A stretch of 64,000 nt of DNA, from positions 38,285,366 to 38,349,365 of the forward strand of contig CAIIXF020000001.1 of NCBI GenBank assembly GCA_903813345.2. Direction: 5' to 3'. This document shows, one piece after another, positions 46,404 to 58,800 of this stretch. Below the pieces are notes generated by a model. The model ran no database searches, had not been told where the DNA came from, and saw only the letters and a program-made list of their open reading frames with translations. Source of the DNA: Owenia fusiformis. Taxonomy: Eukaryota; Annelida; Polychaeta; Sabellida; Oweniidae. Numbering within the stretch: the stretch's first letter is position 1; each line of letters begins with the position of its first letter. Both the position numbers and the translations under genes were made by a program.

Positions 46404-47149
46404 CAGGGTGGTCCAAAAAAGTGAACCCTTGCAACCGGCTATATTTCCCTTATTACCTGCATGAATCATTTCATAGTTTCACATGTTGTAGAGGAAGATC
46501 TAAATTTTTTGTTGGTACTATACATTTTTCTAAGTATTGAAATTTGCAGAAATTATAAGCCCTAACGAAACATCTCTGAAAATGGGTAAAATGCGAACTT
46601 CAATATTTGCAATTCTTCAACCCTTCGATCAACAATCTTCCCATGGAAATCTTTTAAGCCAGAGTATGGGAAACCTAATGTTTTCTGACTTTCTTTGGTT
46701 TTGAATCTCACACAATATGATGTAGAATTAGCATCCTACCTCTGTTAGTTGCAAAGTTATTGTGAACAAAAGAAATGTTCTATGGTTCCAAACGGACGAG
46801 AACATCCAGTGAATGGTTAAAACAGCTTCAAAATGGTCAATAAAAGTGTGAAATGTGTTTTCTGCTCAAATAGTGTCCCATTTGTCATATGGTAGGGTTT
46901 AAACTTATAATCCCTCACTGACACATTTTTAAGATCATCTAACAATTCCGCCAATCACATTGGTAAAATTTTGCAAAAATCTAATTTGAGGCATGTCTTG
47001 TAATTTTTTCGATATTCAAGACTGAGAATAAATTATGGTGCCAACAAAAATTTTAGACCTTTCTCTACAAGATGTGATAATGAGCAAATTCATGCATGTA
47101 TTAAGGAAAATATAGCCTGTTGCAGGGGTTCACTTTTTGGACCACCCTG
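46404..47149. mobile_element. Tc1/mariner-type MITE, CAGGGTGGTCCAAAA ends, TA TSD
   Basis: CAGGGTGGTCCAAAAAAGTG at the left mirrors CACTTTTTGGACCACCCTG at the right, with TA on each side (46402-46403 and 47150-47151). The arms extend inward (GCTATATTTCCCTTA..ACCTGCATGAAT against its inverse). It is a relative of, but not identical to, the 23408-24322 element. Confidence 0.8.
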
Positions 47150-47151
47150 TA

Positions 47152-47814
47152 TATATATGTGACTATAATGTAACATACAGACGAACGTCTAAAAGTATTA
47201 CATAATCATTATGATAAACAGATAAGTAGGTCAGTATATTACATAATCATGTATGAATAACAGAATGTACTAAAACCTGCTTGAAACTGAAAAACATTGC
47301 ATGCTCTATTCCATACAATTTGGAAGGTTTTGAAATTCGCAGTAACAATGAATAAATGCCTGTATATAATCATTGCATTTAAATCCCACTTGGGTAGCAA
47401 CACAATAGAATTTGCTGTGGTTTATTTTTAAGAATGTATGGTTTTATCAAAAGGAAAGTGCATTATTTTTCTATTGTTTTTAAAGAATGTACACTTGGCG
47501 AGCTATCAAAAACAAGTGAGACATATATGACCATTGACATTTTTTGATAGTTTTCATTCCCTAAAAACAATATACAAAAATACATGTACCCTTCTCTTGT
47601 TACTGTGCATTCTTTAGAATAAAACAATTTATCAATTTTTGTTGCTATCTACATCATTGATCTTATCTTATTTACAAATATTCTGCTGTATTCAAATTCA
47701 ATGTTCTGGACTGGACAGTCACCTGTTGTGCACTGAAGCTAGACTAATCATAGCCCACTCAGTCACTTACATCAACTCACACTCATGAGGTCAATGCTAT
47801 GGCATTATATTTGC
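47152..47814. other. AT-rich spacer, nothing firm
   Basis: A weak inverted relation exists between AAGAATGTATGG near 47430 and GCATTCTTTAG near 47610. No gene or clear element was recognised. Confidence 0.35.
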
Positions 47815-48556
47815 TTCTTTATTCATTAAATTCAAATATATTCGATATATGAAATATTTATATTCGCTAAATCATTTTTCCATTCGGTAAAAACGTTTAT
47901 ATGTTTGTTACAGCAAATGAAGTTTTCAAAATAGCCAATCACTTAATACTATGCATTAAATTACATATTTCATTCGCTAAATGATATGTTTTTTGAGTAA
48001 ATAGTTATGGTATTCCCTATAACACATTATATGCACAATACTGAATTTCTATTTGAACCCTACCGAAATAATTTTGCCTATATTTACCGAATGGTTTATT
48101 TTTCTATGACATAGTTAATGCATTTTACCGAAACCTAATTTGCTATTTACCGAATGCAATAAAGTAATATTCGATAACTTTCGTTGTTAACATCGTTCAA
48201 ATATATCACGTGACTGAAAGTCTCGTAAAGTATCGAACAATAACGACATTTATCGAATGTGGCATTCGGTATTTACCGAATATAAATAATTTAAACACCG
48301 AATGTACAAATAATTAATTGAACTATACGTGAGTTAAGGAAAACAAATTGATTCGCTGCATCACACAAATACATGTATAAATATCAAATGTGAATGCCAA
48401 CACAAAGAACAAGTGAAACTCTTTAGCGAATATAATTTTTATAGATTATTACATTCGATAAAATAAAAAAAACATTCGATAGATTGGGTAAAGATTTGGT
48501 AAATTGTTTGTTTTATTTGGTATTTATGGAATATTTAATGTACCGAATTAAGAAGC
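47815..48556. repeat. Block saturated with ATTCGRTAAA / TTTAYCGAAT words
   Basis: About 15-20 copies of a degenerate 9-10-bp word (ATTCGATAAA, ATTCGGTAAA, ATTCGCTAAA) and its complement occur in about 740 bp. The ends are mirrored (GCTTCTTTATTCATTAAATT at the left; AATTAAGAAGC at the right). The words are irregularly spaced in both orientations. It may be an old foldback element or a binding-site cluster. Confidence 0.5.
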
Positions 48557-48687
48557 AGTTTAAACACCATACAATGCAACCAACTCTTTTTGTTGTTACA
48601 ATTAATTGGCTATATAACAACAAATTTTAACCAATAAGAGCCAGGGTCATTGTGAGCCTGGTTGAAGTTTGCAAAATTCACAGTTTG

Positions 48688-48900
48688 AATAGTCAATACA
48701 AAAGAAATCACATTTTTCCGGATTAAAGACCTTTTAACTGTAATATAATAGACCCTTTTCCTGTGATAAGAGTCTGTGTGATTTAAGTAAGATAAAGCAT
48801 TCGAATTCGATTTAATAAGAAATAATAACCTCAGGCCTTCGGCCTTCGGTGTATTATTTCTTATAAAACTTCATTCTTATGCTTTATCTAGTACAGAAAA
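48688..48900 (+). repeat. Dispersed palindromic repeat, copy 1
   Basis: GAATAGTCAATAC.AAAGAAATCA, then ATAAGAGTCT and AGATAAAGCATTCG, precede a palindrome whose turn is CCTTCGGCCTTCGG. The same order occurs inverted at 63770-63935. Confidence 0.65.
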
Positions 48901-51112
48901 CACTTCGTGTAGTGTTTATCAGATGTATTGAGTTGACCAAAATACTCATTTGTTACTACATACTGGACTACATACTGGCACCCTTACATGTTACTGTACA
49001 TATTTTAGACTTGAATTAGCCCATAAGAGCTTTGCAAAATCAACATCTAATACTGGAGAGGTTAAGCTAACGATGTTTTTCACAACGTAACCGTGAACGC
49101 AAAGTACAACAATTAACAAAGGAATGTATCGAGCGCTCATAGTTTTATGCGCGCTTAGTCTACTTCAGATACTCTTTCAGCTTCATAGTTTCGGGTTTAG
49201 AACGGGAGATTTTGAAATTTGACGTTGGGTCAACGGGAACCATTTTACTCGTGTCTATTGAACACTATGCTGTCAATTTTGATTTCGATGCACAGTTGAA
49301 TTCTTGCTGAACACGATGATGTATGTCATGCATGATTTAGCGCCAAAAATCTTACGAAACGAGCTCGTTTAAAATATGTATTAGAAAACCAGCTATAAAA
49401 CCGCATCAATGGCATACTATAGAATCATTACACGCTATGGTGTAGTCTAAACAAACACTGGATTTGAACGGCTATTTATATGAGAAGGCTACATGAATTT
49501 GTATATGGTCGAGTGATACGTACAGGTTCAGTTTCGATTATATATGCAAAGCTTAACCTCTCAACTATCAACGTAATAGACGGATTGCCCAACCTTACAG
49601 GCAAACTATTATAGACAAATTTGAAGATAAGACTGATATTGTCACATTGAATTATGATAATAAGTAAATAACATTTTGTAATATTTTACACAGGGTTAAC
49701 ATTACCATGCCCAGTAGAATAATACACAGGGTTACCCTAAATTGTAGAAACATTATTGAATATGTTTCTAACTTATAATTAATTAATTCATATATCCCAA
49801 GGATTTCACCCGTTCCCTTCCTGACCAATAGTCTACAAACCTTGTTTTATTTTTGATTTTTTACAATAAAATAAACTACTCTATCATTTTTATTGACGTG
49901 AGAACTCATATGATCAATGAGAAAACAATGCTAAACTTGCACTCTGAAATAGGTATTCAGCAGGCCTAGGAAAATATGGCTAGAAAAAGAAGCTACACCT
50001 AAGGGCTACAGGTGGACAAATTATTCCCCCTGAAAAGTATTTTAAGGGTCAGATCACTAAATTCATGATTACATTGAAAAGCTTTGAATGCTAATTTTCA
50101 AGAATTGATGTATTACTGGTGATTCAGATAATATACAAACGATAATTTTCGACTACAGAGCACGCTGCTGTAATATTCTATTGTATTATATTTTGATAAA
50201 CAAATAACTTAGAGTCGAACACATTTTATAAAAAATCATCTTAGGTTCCATGAATTTCTATCTTAAACTATGTCAAGTGAGACATTTAGAGCTGAATATC
50301 GCTCTATAACAACTCATTGCGGGCGCAAGGCAGCTTGGAGATAAAATAACTAGATCAAGCATCACAGTGACACTTAGACTCGATGATGGTTAAGTTCAAA
50401 CTAGAAAGGGGCATTTGAACAGTCACCTTGTGTGCTGTTTTATCGACAACATAGCTTCACACTAGTATGCATATTGCTGGTTGAAGACAGAAAGATGTGA
50501 TGAGTATCAGAATGCATGCTATATCGACGAGAGAATCAATTGCATAGATCGTACTTTTAATGATGGTCATTTTGCAACTGACAAGCGATCATCTGATTGA
50601 TGCTGGGACAATCCGTCTTGCCAAAAGCATGAAGCTTATGACCAACAGCTCGGACATCAAAATTCTAATGAAAAATTGCAAGCCTCCCCGGAATCAGCTG
50701 AAGGATAGGACCTGTTTTTCCGTTTTAAAGCTGAAAGTGACTTTCAGAGACTTCAGAGGCTGAAATTGGGGATTTCGAGAAATACTTTTCAAGGAAATAG
50801 TCTTACCTTTCTATTAGGATGGATCCAGGTGCCAAAAATAGCTGATCCATGAATATATATCATTTTGAAAATTGGAAGCAAGAATTTTGTTTTGGAGGCT
50901 ATGTTTTGTGTCAGTCATGACAGGAAATAGATTCTCAAAATGAAAACTGAATTAACAGTATTAATTCTGAATTTGACTTGGAATATTTACTCAGATATGT
51001 ATTCTGATATTATTAGCATGATTATTGACTACTATTTAATAATTCAGTGTGGTGTAGAGGATTTTTTTTTCTAAAATTAACAATGAATCCTAAAAAATGC
51101 ATCCTGAAAGTC
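48901..51112. other. Intergenic, nothing recognised
   Basis: No coding exon, RNA gene or structured repeat could be supported. The 67-codon frame at 50560-50763 has no recognisable family or splice links. Confidence 0.4.
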
Positions 51113-51206
51113 TTAGGCTTATGGCAGATTGGTTAGGGCATCAGACTTGCCACCATGATTTTGCAGGTTCAAATCCCGGCCATGGCAAGTCATGTTTTCT
51201 TTTTTT
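51113..51206 (+). ncRNA. tRNA-like Pol III unit (tRNA pseudogene or SINE head)
   Basis: An A-box-like TGGCAGATTGG (51122-51132) and a good B box GGTTCAAATCC (51166-51176) are spaced as in tRNA genes. A T7 run at 51200-51206 could terminate Pol III. A stem of GACTTGCCACCATG against CATGGCAAGTC is also visible. A clean cloverleaf could not be drawn, so a tRNA-derived SINE or pseudogene is more likely than a working tRNA. Confidence 0.4.
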
Positions 51207-51357
51207 CTTTATTTCTGACCCACAATATTTTTTTTATCTCATTTTTATAGCACAGTGTCATATTTATTACTTTATTACACATCGAGCCTACAATTTCATC
51301 TTCATGAAAAGAAGAAATGGTACCTAATATGATGCGAGTTAATCGATATTTCAAATA

Positions 51358-52555
51358 GGGTGTCTACAAAACTAAGACCTAAGACCTACAAAACTAAGAC
51401 CCCCCACGTAATAAAACTAAGACCCTGTTATAAAACTAAGACCCCCGACGTAATAAAACTAAGACCCTGTTATAAAACTAAGACCCCCCACGTAATAAAA
51501 CTAAGACCCTGTTATAAAACTAAGACCCCCCACGTAATAAAACTAAGACTCTGTTATAAAACTAAGACCCCCCACGTAATAAAACTAAGACCCTGTTATA
51601 AAACTAAGACCCCCCACGTAACAGGGTCTTAGTTTTATTACGTGGGGTCTTAGTTTTATAACAGGGTCTTAGTTTTATTACGCGGGGGTTCTTAGTTTTA
51701 TAACAGGGTCTTAGTTTTATAACGTGGGGGGTCTTAGTTTTATAACGTGGGGGGTCTTAGTTTTATAACGTGGGGGGTCTTAGTTTTATAACATGGTCTT
51801 AGTTTTATTACGTGGGGGGTCTTAGTTGTATAACAGGGTCTTAGTTTTATTACGTGGGGGGTCTTAGTTTTATAACAGGGTCTTAGTTTTATTACGTGGG
51901 GGGTCTTAGTTGTATAACAGGGTCTTAGTTTTATTACGTGGGGGGTCTTAGTTTTATAACATGGTCTTAGTTTTATTACGTGGGGGGTCTTAGTTTTATA
52001 ACATGGTCTTAGTTTTATTACGTGGGGGGTCTTAGTTTTATTACGTGGGGGGTCTTAGTTGTATAACAGGGTCTTAGTTTTATTACGTGGGGGGTCTTAG
52101 TTTTATAACATGGTCTTAGTTTTATTACGTGGGGGGTCTTAGTTGTATAACAGGGTCTTAGTTTTATTACGTGGGGGGTCTTAGTTTTATAACAGGGTCT
52201 TAGTTTTATTACGTGGGGGGTCTTAGTTTTATAACAGGGTCTTAGTTTTATTACGTGGGGGGTCTTAGTTTTATAACAGGGTCTTAGTTTTATAACGTGG
52301 GGGTCTTAGTTTTATAACAGGGTCTTAGTTTTATTACGTGGGGGGTCTTAGTTTTATAACATGGTCTTAGTTTTATTACGTGGGGGGTCTTAGTTGTATA
52401 ACAGGGTCTTAGTTTTATTACGTGGGGGGTCTTAGTTTTATAACAGGGTCTTAGTTTTATTACGTGGGGGGTCTTAGTTTTATAACAGGGTCTTAGTTTT
52501 ATTACGTGGGGGGTCTTAGTTTTGTAGGTCTTAGGTCTTAGTTTTGTAGACACCC
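51358..52555. mobile_element. Foldback element made of short tandem repeats, 10-bp TSD
   Basis: ATTTCAAATA is duplicated exactly (51348-51357 and 52556-52565). The ends are GGGTGTCTACAAAACTAAG and its inverse. Both arms are arrays of AAAACTAAGACC units that alternate between CCCCACGTAAT and CTGTTAT tails. The left arm is about 260 bp and the right about 930 bp, and they meet near 51620. A 9-10-bp TSD suggests a MULE-type mover. The 90- and 95-codon frames are repeat translations. It ends about 58 bp before a possible 5' UTR exon of the HypX-like gene. Confidence 0.85.
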
Positions 52556-52613
52556 ATTTCAAATACCTGTTGTTCATGGCGATACATATATTGTAAATAT
52601 TTTTTATTTGCAG

Positions 52614-52740
52614 GGCTCAGAACTCAAATCCCGAAGCAAATCAGACTGCATCCAGTTTATGACTTGAAGAAACATAACATATCTGCCGGATATTGACGAG
52701 ACTGATATAAGCAGACAAAATTCAATTTCAGAAAATCAAG
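52614..52740 (+). other. Possible 5' UTR exon of the HypX-like gene
   Basis: An acceptor (TTTATTTGCAG) precedes and a donor (GTATGG) follows this segment. A second acceptor (CTTTTTAG at 52831-52838) lies 35 bp before the start codon. The segment has stops in the coding frame, so it would be untranslated. There is no transcript evidence. Confidence 0.35.
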
Positions 52741-52873
52741 GTATGGGGTGGACATTAATAGCTTAAATTTAGCTGTATTTGTAATAAAGATAAAATGCCA
52801 TTGCCAATATAATTCTGAGAAGTCTTTTGTCTTTTTAGATTACATTGCAACCAAGATCTAGCCAAAGCTAAAC

Positions 52874-55800
52874 ATGTTTGGAATTATGCAGAGAAGTGCG
52901 AACTGGGCCCTCAGGAGACACCAGGCTGTTGGTCGAGTGATACAATGTCAGATAAAAAGAAAATACCTGGTTGACAAACTGAAATATCAGACAAAAAAGA
53001 GCCAAGTTGCTCTGGTGGATTCTCTTCAAAAACAAAAAGGTACAGTTTGTAGATTCATTACCTGTCCAATGGAATATGGGGAAGCTATGTTAAGATTGTA
53101 TGTTTTCTGTTACTCTGTAGTGTTTTTATTTATTACAAGACGTCCATCCTTTCATCTGTCCTATTTTCAGAAGCTTCTTATGAAAAAGCTAATCCGCGAA
53201 TCTACCATTTTTATTACATTTTTCGAAACGCTACATTTATGTTCATAATGAAAACCTTGTCTCGTTGAGATTGAAAATGGTCGATTTTTTCGGAGGTAGG
53301 CAAACAGACCACTGCTCAAGAAGGCATTCTGTATATGGTCGCTCGTTTCAAAATGGCCACTTCTTGTTAAATATTGCAATGTTTAATACAAATCTAAACT
53401 CAAATACAAGTGGGCAGATTTGGTTCGAACGTGACGGTGATGCAATAGGGACACAGAGCAGAACAGAACCCTGCTATAAGAATTTGTGAGATACTGTTAG
53501 TTCTCAAAATGACTGCTGAATTCAAAATTGCCTTTTTACTTTATGAAAAATATATTTTTGATTAACATAATTGTCAGATTTGGTTGAGATTTTATGTGCG
53601 AATGCCTTATTGGCATCAGACTGTGGCGAAGCAGAAATGCTGAATTCAAATTGGTCTTCATTTCTCAGGGAAATTGTGATATTACTCATAACACAAATGT
53701 CAGTTAGCAGATCTGGCCCTATATGCTAATTTCTTGTAGTCATAAGGCCTCTGTTCAAGAAAGAATTTAATATATGGCGTTACATCACATCATGGGTGTA
53801 GAATTTGCCAAATGGAGTACCCTGCTCGCAGAGTCTAGTTATAACGACGAAGCTCTCTTTAAAGAAGCAAAGTCGAACAAATGCATTTAGGGTTCAAAAG
53901 GAGACATAATTCCTCTACTATTTCCTTATAATTTCTATCATGTACCTTGATGTCGAAAATGACTAGGGATTTAATAAAATATATTTTCTTTGGTGGGATT
54001 TGCACATACATGTGCATGCTGTCCACATGATTGTACTCGTCTCATTATAAATATTTACGTAACGCTATTGTTGTGTTGTATTATATGTTATAGCAATATA
54101 AAATATGGACATTCAAAAGTCATATTTCTCAAACGTACGTTCGATGGTAAAACGGTGAATGACATGATAAATAAATGGTTACACTCTTGGAAAAACTCAA
54201 ATGTTCGTTATTGCCCAGCCTCCCTTATACACATTTATACACATCAGTCATATGATAAAATTTTGGAATGGGTCATTTAGTCCAGTAAGTAAAGCAATTG
54301 TTGCCTTTCACTTCTTTCAGATGAGCCGTTTTTGAGTGCTCCACAGATGCAACAGATTGGAAAATGGAACGCCGATTCCGAGATGGTTAGCCTTATACGT
54401 TCTACAAAGTGTCTGCTCCTTTGCAATTCATACAACACACTTTCTTTGGCAGTTGCTACTGAACTGAGGAGTTTCGGAGCTGAAGTTGATGTCAAAGTCA
54501 TTCATAATGAGCATGACTTTACTATTGCTGATGAAGGAGATTTTGACATTATAATATGCCCATTTCTGACAAAAAGAGTTCCAGAGAGGATTTGGAGTAA
54601 TAAAGAGCGACCATGTTTGATTGTGCACCCAGGAATCCCAGGAGATCGGGGTCCCGCATCAATAGAGTTTGCAATTAAGAATAAGGCACTTAATTGGGGA
54701 GTTACAGTAAGTGATCCGCACCATTTTATCGCACCTTTTCAAAATGTCGTATTTTCATCGACTTGTGCTGAAGGGCGAGCGTCTATTTGGGCGGGTGAAA
54801 TCTTGTCAACAAGCAGATAAGTGCCAAGATCTAATACTGGGTAAATTACTTGGCAGCCGTTTTGAATTTTTTTGTTACAAAGTGTGATTTTTATCACTGA
54901 AGTTTTGAACAATGGTTTACTCATAACATGTTAGCGGCTTCAAGTTGGTATAGTATGAATGGCTTCATGTCAAATCTTGTCCGTTAGTGAACAACCCCCC
55001 CCCCCAACATTCTGATTTTTCTCCCACTAGGTTTTACAAGCAGACGAGGACTTTGACAGAGGTTCTATTTGGGCATACGGTATGTTCCCTATATCTGCAA
55101 AGAACACCACAAAGACCGAAATGTATGTGTCTGAAGTCACAGAGTGCGCTGTGGATACAGTACTGAGAGCGGTAGCAAGATTTAAACTAGGAGATTCACC
55201 AAAACCTTGGCAGTATGGTGATGATAATATTAAAGGAAATCTCCAGACGAAGATAAAAAAGGCAGATAGAAGGATTGACTGGAACCAACATGCTAGCGAT
55301 GTTGCTCGCCATATACGAATGTTTGACACACAACCTGGGGCACATGGGTTTTTGAAGGTAAGACCTCCGCTTTAATCCAGTGTTAATCAGAGTTTTTATT
55401 GGAAAACATAATCAAGTGAGGAACAGGGATTTCTATTGAAATTCATCTAAAAAAAACATTGCAATTCACGACACAATACAATTAAATATTTACAATACAA
55501 TACAACACTAACAATATAATATATAACACACTACTACACTACACTAAACTACACTACATTAAAGCATAATCTAATAACAATCCATTAATAATTTCAGGGG
55601 ATTGATGGAGAGATTAGATTTTTTGGGGCCCAAGAAACGCAACCACTTTTGTACTGTGGCGATAAAATGCGTGATCTGCTAACATCTGCTGAACCAGGCG
55701 AGCCAATAGGCCGAAAACATAACTCCATTCTCATAAAGTGTGGAGAGGATTCATCATTGTGGGTTTCTCATTTGAAGGTAAGGTATAAGTTATCATTGCT

Positions 55801-58800
55801 GTTTAACGACTTGCAGTATATTGGTCTGTAATTCTCGCCATTGTATCTTGTTTCTTTCAACTGTAATTGTACCTGTACAATATAAATTGCTTCATTACGA
55901 AGATTTTCCGTCAAAATGCTTGGAAATGCTTGTGTAAGTCTATAAACAATGTAAAACCTTTTAAAACAAAAACAAGTGCGTTTAATAGGTATCTGATTAG
56001 ACCTTTGTAAAGCAATACAATACCATATAGTGGGTGTCATATGGCACTATATGTTGGGGTGAAATAACCAAAAGTGACCCATGTAGGTATTGTTTTGTAG
56101 ATTACTTCATTGTCTATTCATTTTTACTTGTATACACTCGTCAAGAAGACACGAAGGGAAAAGTGAAATTGAAAAAAATGCAAAATAGGAGGTGAAATTG
56201 ATATTGATTTGTAATGATAATCCATTAGGATGTAACGATACTACTAAAAACACACGAATCAACTTTATTTACAACTGTTTTCATATTTAGTAATTTTAAG
56301 TGATTTTTTAAGTCAGCACAATTTTATTAGTTCTAGATTTTTGTTTTGTCCTTCAAAATAAAACTTTGCAATAAATAGCACTTGCTCTTAGACAATGAGG
56401 ATTTCAGCAAGGGTGCATTGAGATATGCTCTAGGCTATAGACTTAACGTGTCGATACCATATCCCTAGACTATAATAGATTCTGATGATATCCTCATGTA
56501 AAGTTAATAGTACATATCTCCATGTCCTTGCCGAGATTCACATTTTCACAGAACAATGAGTTATTGCAATTTTTTATTTGGAACGACGAACATGTGAACA
56601 ATAAAATTGTGTATAACGCTAATATGTTTTCAAAGTATCACTAAACGTGAAAAGAGCTGTAAGTAAAGATCCTTCGGTGAGCAATTGTATAATAAGTTAC
56701 TCTGCCAAAAACTATTGTAATTCAATACTATCGATGACAACAGTGATTTTTGAATAAAAAAAGCATTTTAAGCTCAGCATTACCACTTTTTTACCACAAT
56801 TATTTTCAATATAATCACCACACCTAAATGAACTATCATTACCAATTATTATAAAATTTACTTCGTATTTTGTATTTTTCCTGCAATTATTTGTATTTTT
56901 TTTGAAATTGAATTTAACACGCTTTCTGTCAATTTCTGGCTCGTTACACTAAGCTCGTTAGTTAGTCATTCCCCTGGGACGCCCTTCCCTAAGGTCATTT
57001 CCTGTTCATTGTTTCAGTCAAACAAAATCCCAGGAGTAAAGAATATAAAGTTACCAGCAACGATGGTGTACACAAAACCACTGGCTGAAATGAACACACT
57101 TGACTACGAGGATGTTTGGGTAGAGATGCGAGATAACGTCGCATACGTCCATTTTGATTTCTATAACGGCGCCATGGACGTGTCACAGTGTCAACGCCTC
57201 CAACACATGCTCAAAAACATCAAACTGCAGGACAACATAGATGTTGTGGTCCTTATGGGCGGAAAACGGTTCTTCTCAACTGGTAACTTTTTACATCAAA
57301 TATCTATTTATACAATGCATAAAATAAACTTGTCCATGTATCAAAACCGATTTAAACCTGCCTCCAGCTCGCTAAGTTTCCAGCCTATTGTCTCTCCTAC
57401 CAGATGACTTCAGACCAATATCATGGTAATATAAGATATACTTAAGTACTTCTAGCAGTCTGAGGGTGAGATAACTCGCCAATTTAAACTTTCCCCGGTT
57501 TAATGTAAAATTACATTGAAAATGGAAGCCCACGTGATAGAAATGCAAATCCAGTGAAATGTTCCAGACTGGGAAGAATTAATTTATTTTTTTCTGGGTA
57601 GATTCATCACTATTGTTACGCGGTAAACACGATCCGCAACGAATATGGCATATTCACTTGCGGTGTATGACAGATTCACCTGCGGTATATGGCATACACT
57701 CTAAACAATGAGAACGTGATACGGAAGTACGCAATTGTCAATTGCATCGATTGAACGAACAAGTAAAACGTTATACATTATTATAATGATTACTGAATCA
57801 TCGGTACTGTGTATCGAATATATTAACTTAGCAGAAGTATCAGCCACCAATCTCGCGTAATAAACTTACTCAATCAATCTAGGATTCATATATTAGTACT
57901 CAAAGCACTAACTATATTGGTAATCCAGCGTAGTTTTACATTTAGAGTCGATTCTCGCAACCAATTAAATCAAGGCTTTATATATGTCATATTCACCTGC
58001 GGTATATGGCATATTCCGCAAGTGAGTATGACATATTCCGCAGGTGAGTATCGGGTATTCACTGAAATCAATGTATCGCATATTCACTGCGGAATATCGC
58101 ATACTCACCTGCGGAATATGTCATATACCGCAGGTGAGTATGGCATATTCACCCGTATCACAAATACCGCGCACCATGAATGTATGCCATATACCGCGTA
58201 ACAACTATGGTAATATATTAAATGGTAACTGGTCAAGTCGTACCCAAGACAACTCGTACCCAAGTCAAGTCGTACCCAAGACAACTCGTACCCAAGTTTA
58301 TGTTTTGTTTTCAATCAAGTGTTGGAATGAGAATGGGTATACATGTAGATATACATATTTTAATTGTTACATACAGTTCAGAATAGTTTGAAGTATGTAG
58401 AAGAGTTTTTGGAAGAAATGTATTTAATTCTGTGACATTTTGAGCTTTGAAAAATTAAATGTCAATCTATTTTGACTATTATTTTATATTGGTCACAGAT
58501 TCAGGATGTTTGAAAGAAAAGACCTATGTTTATTCAATATATTCATAATCATTGTTCAAAATATTAGAGGTATTAAAATTTAGCAATAAAATATTCTAAA
58601 TAATATTATATTATTCATACATGATATAATACACTTCGTATACATGTGTTCAAATATAATCCAATTAAGTTCAAAATGGAATAGAATTTAACAGATTAAA
58701 CTTCCGTTATCAACTTCATCTAAATGCACTTAGCTAAATTAATTGTTTGATTCATTTGTAGATAAGTTACTGTCGTAATTATATTCATTTATATATATGT

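Noticed and set aside
51360-52577. Open frames of 90 and 95 codons with KTKTPHVIKLRPCY repeats, and a CRISPR-like look
   Set aside because: They are translations of short tandem units inside a foldback element with TIRs and a TSD. Repeats are contiguous and no unique spacers exist.
33371-52873. Hydrogenase, hyp-operon or folate genes near the HypX-like gene
   Set aside because: None were seen. The 19.5 kb upstream holds only repeats and unsupported short frames.
57917-58391. Frames of 94 and 115 codons, and similar ones at 34300-34644
   Set aside because: They lie in the two MITE copies and arise from GCGGTATATGGCATATTC units.
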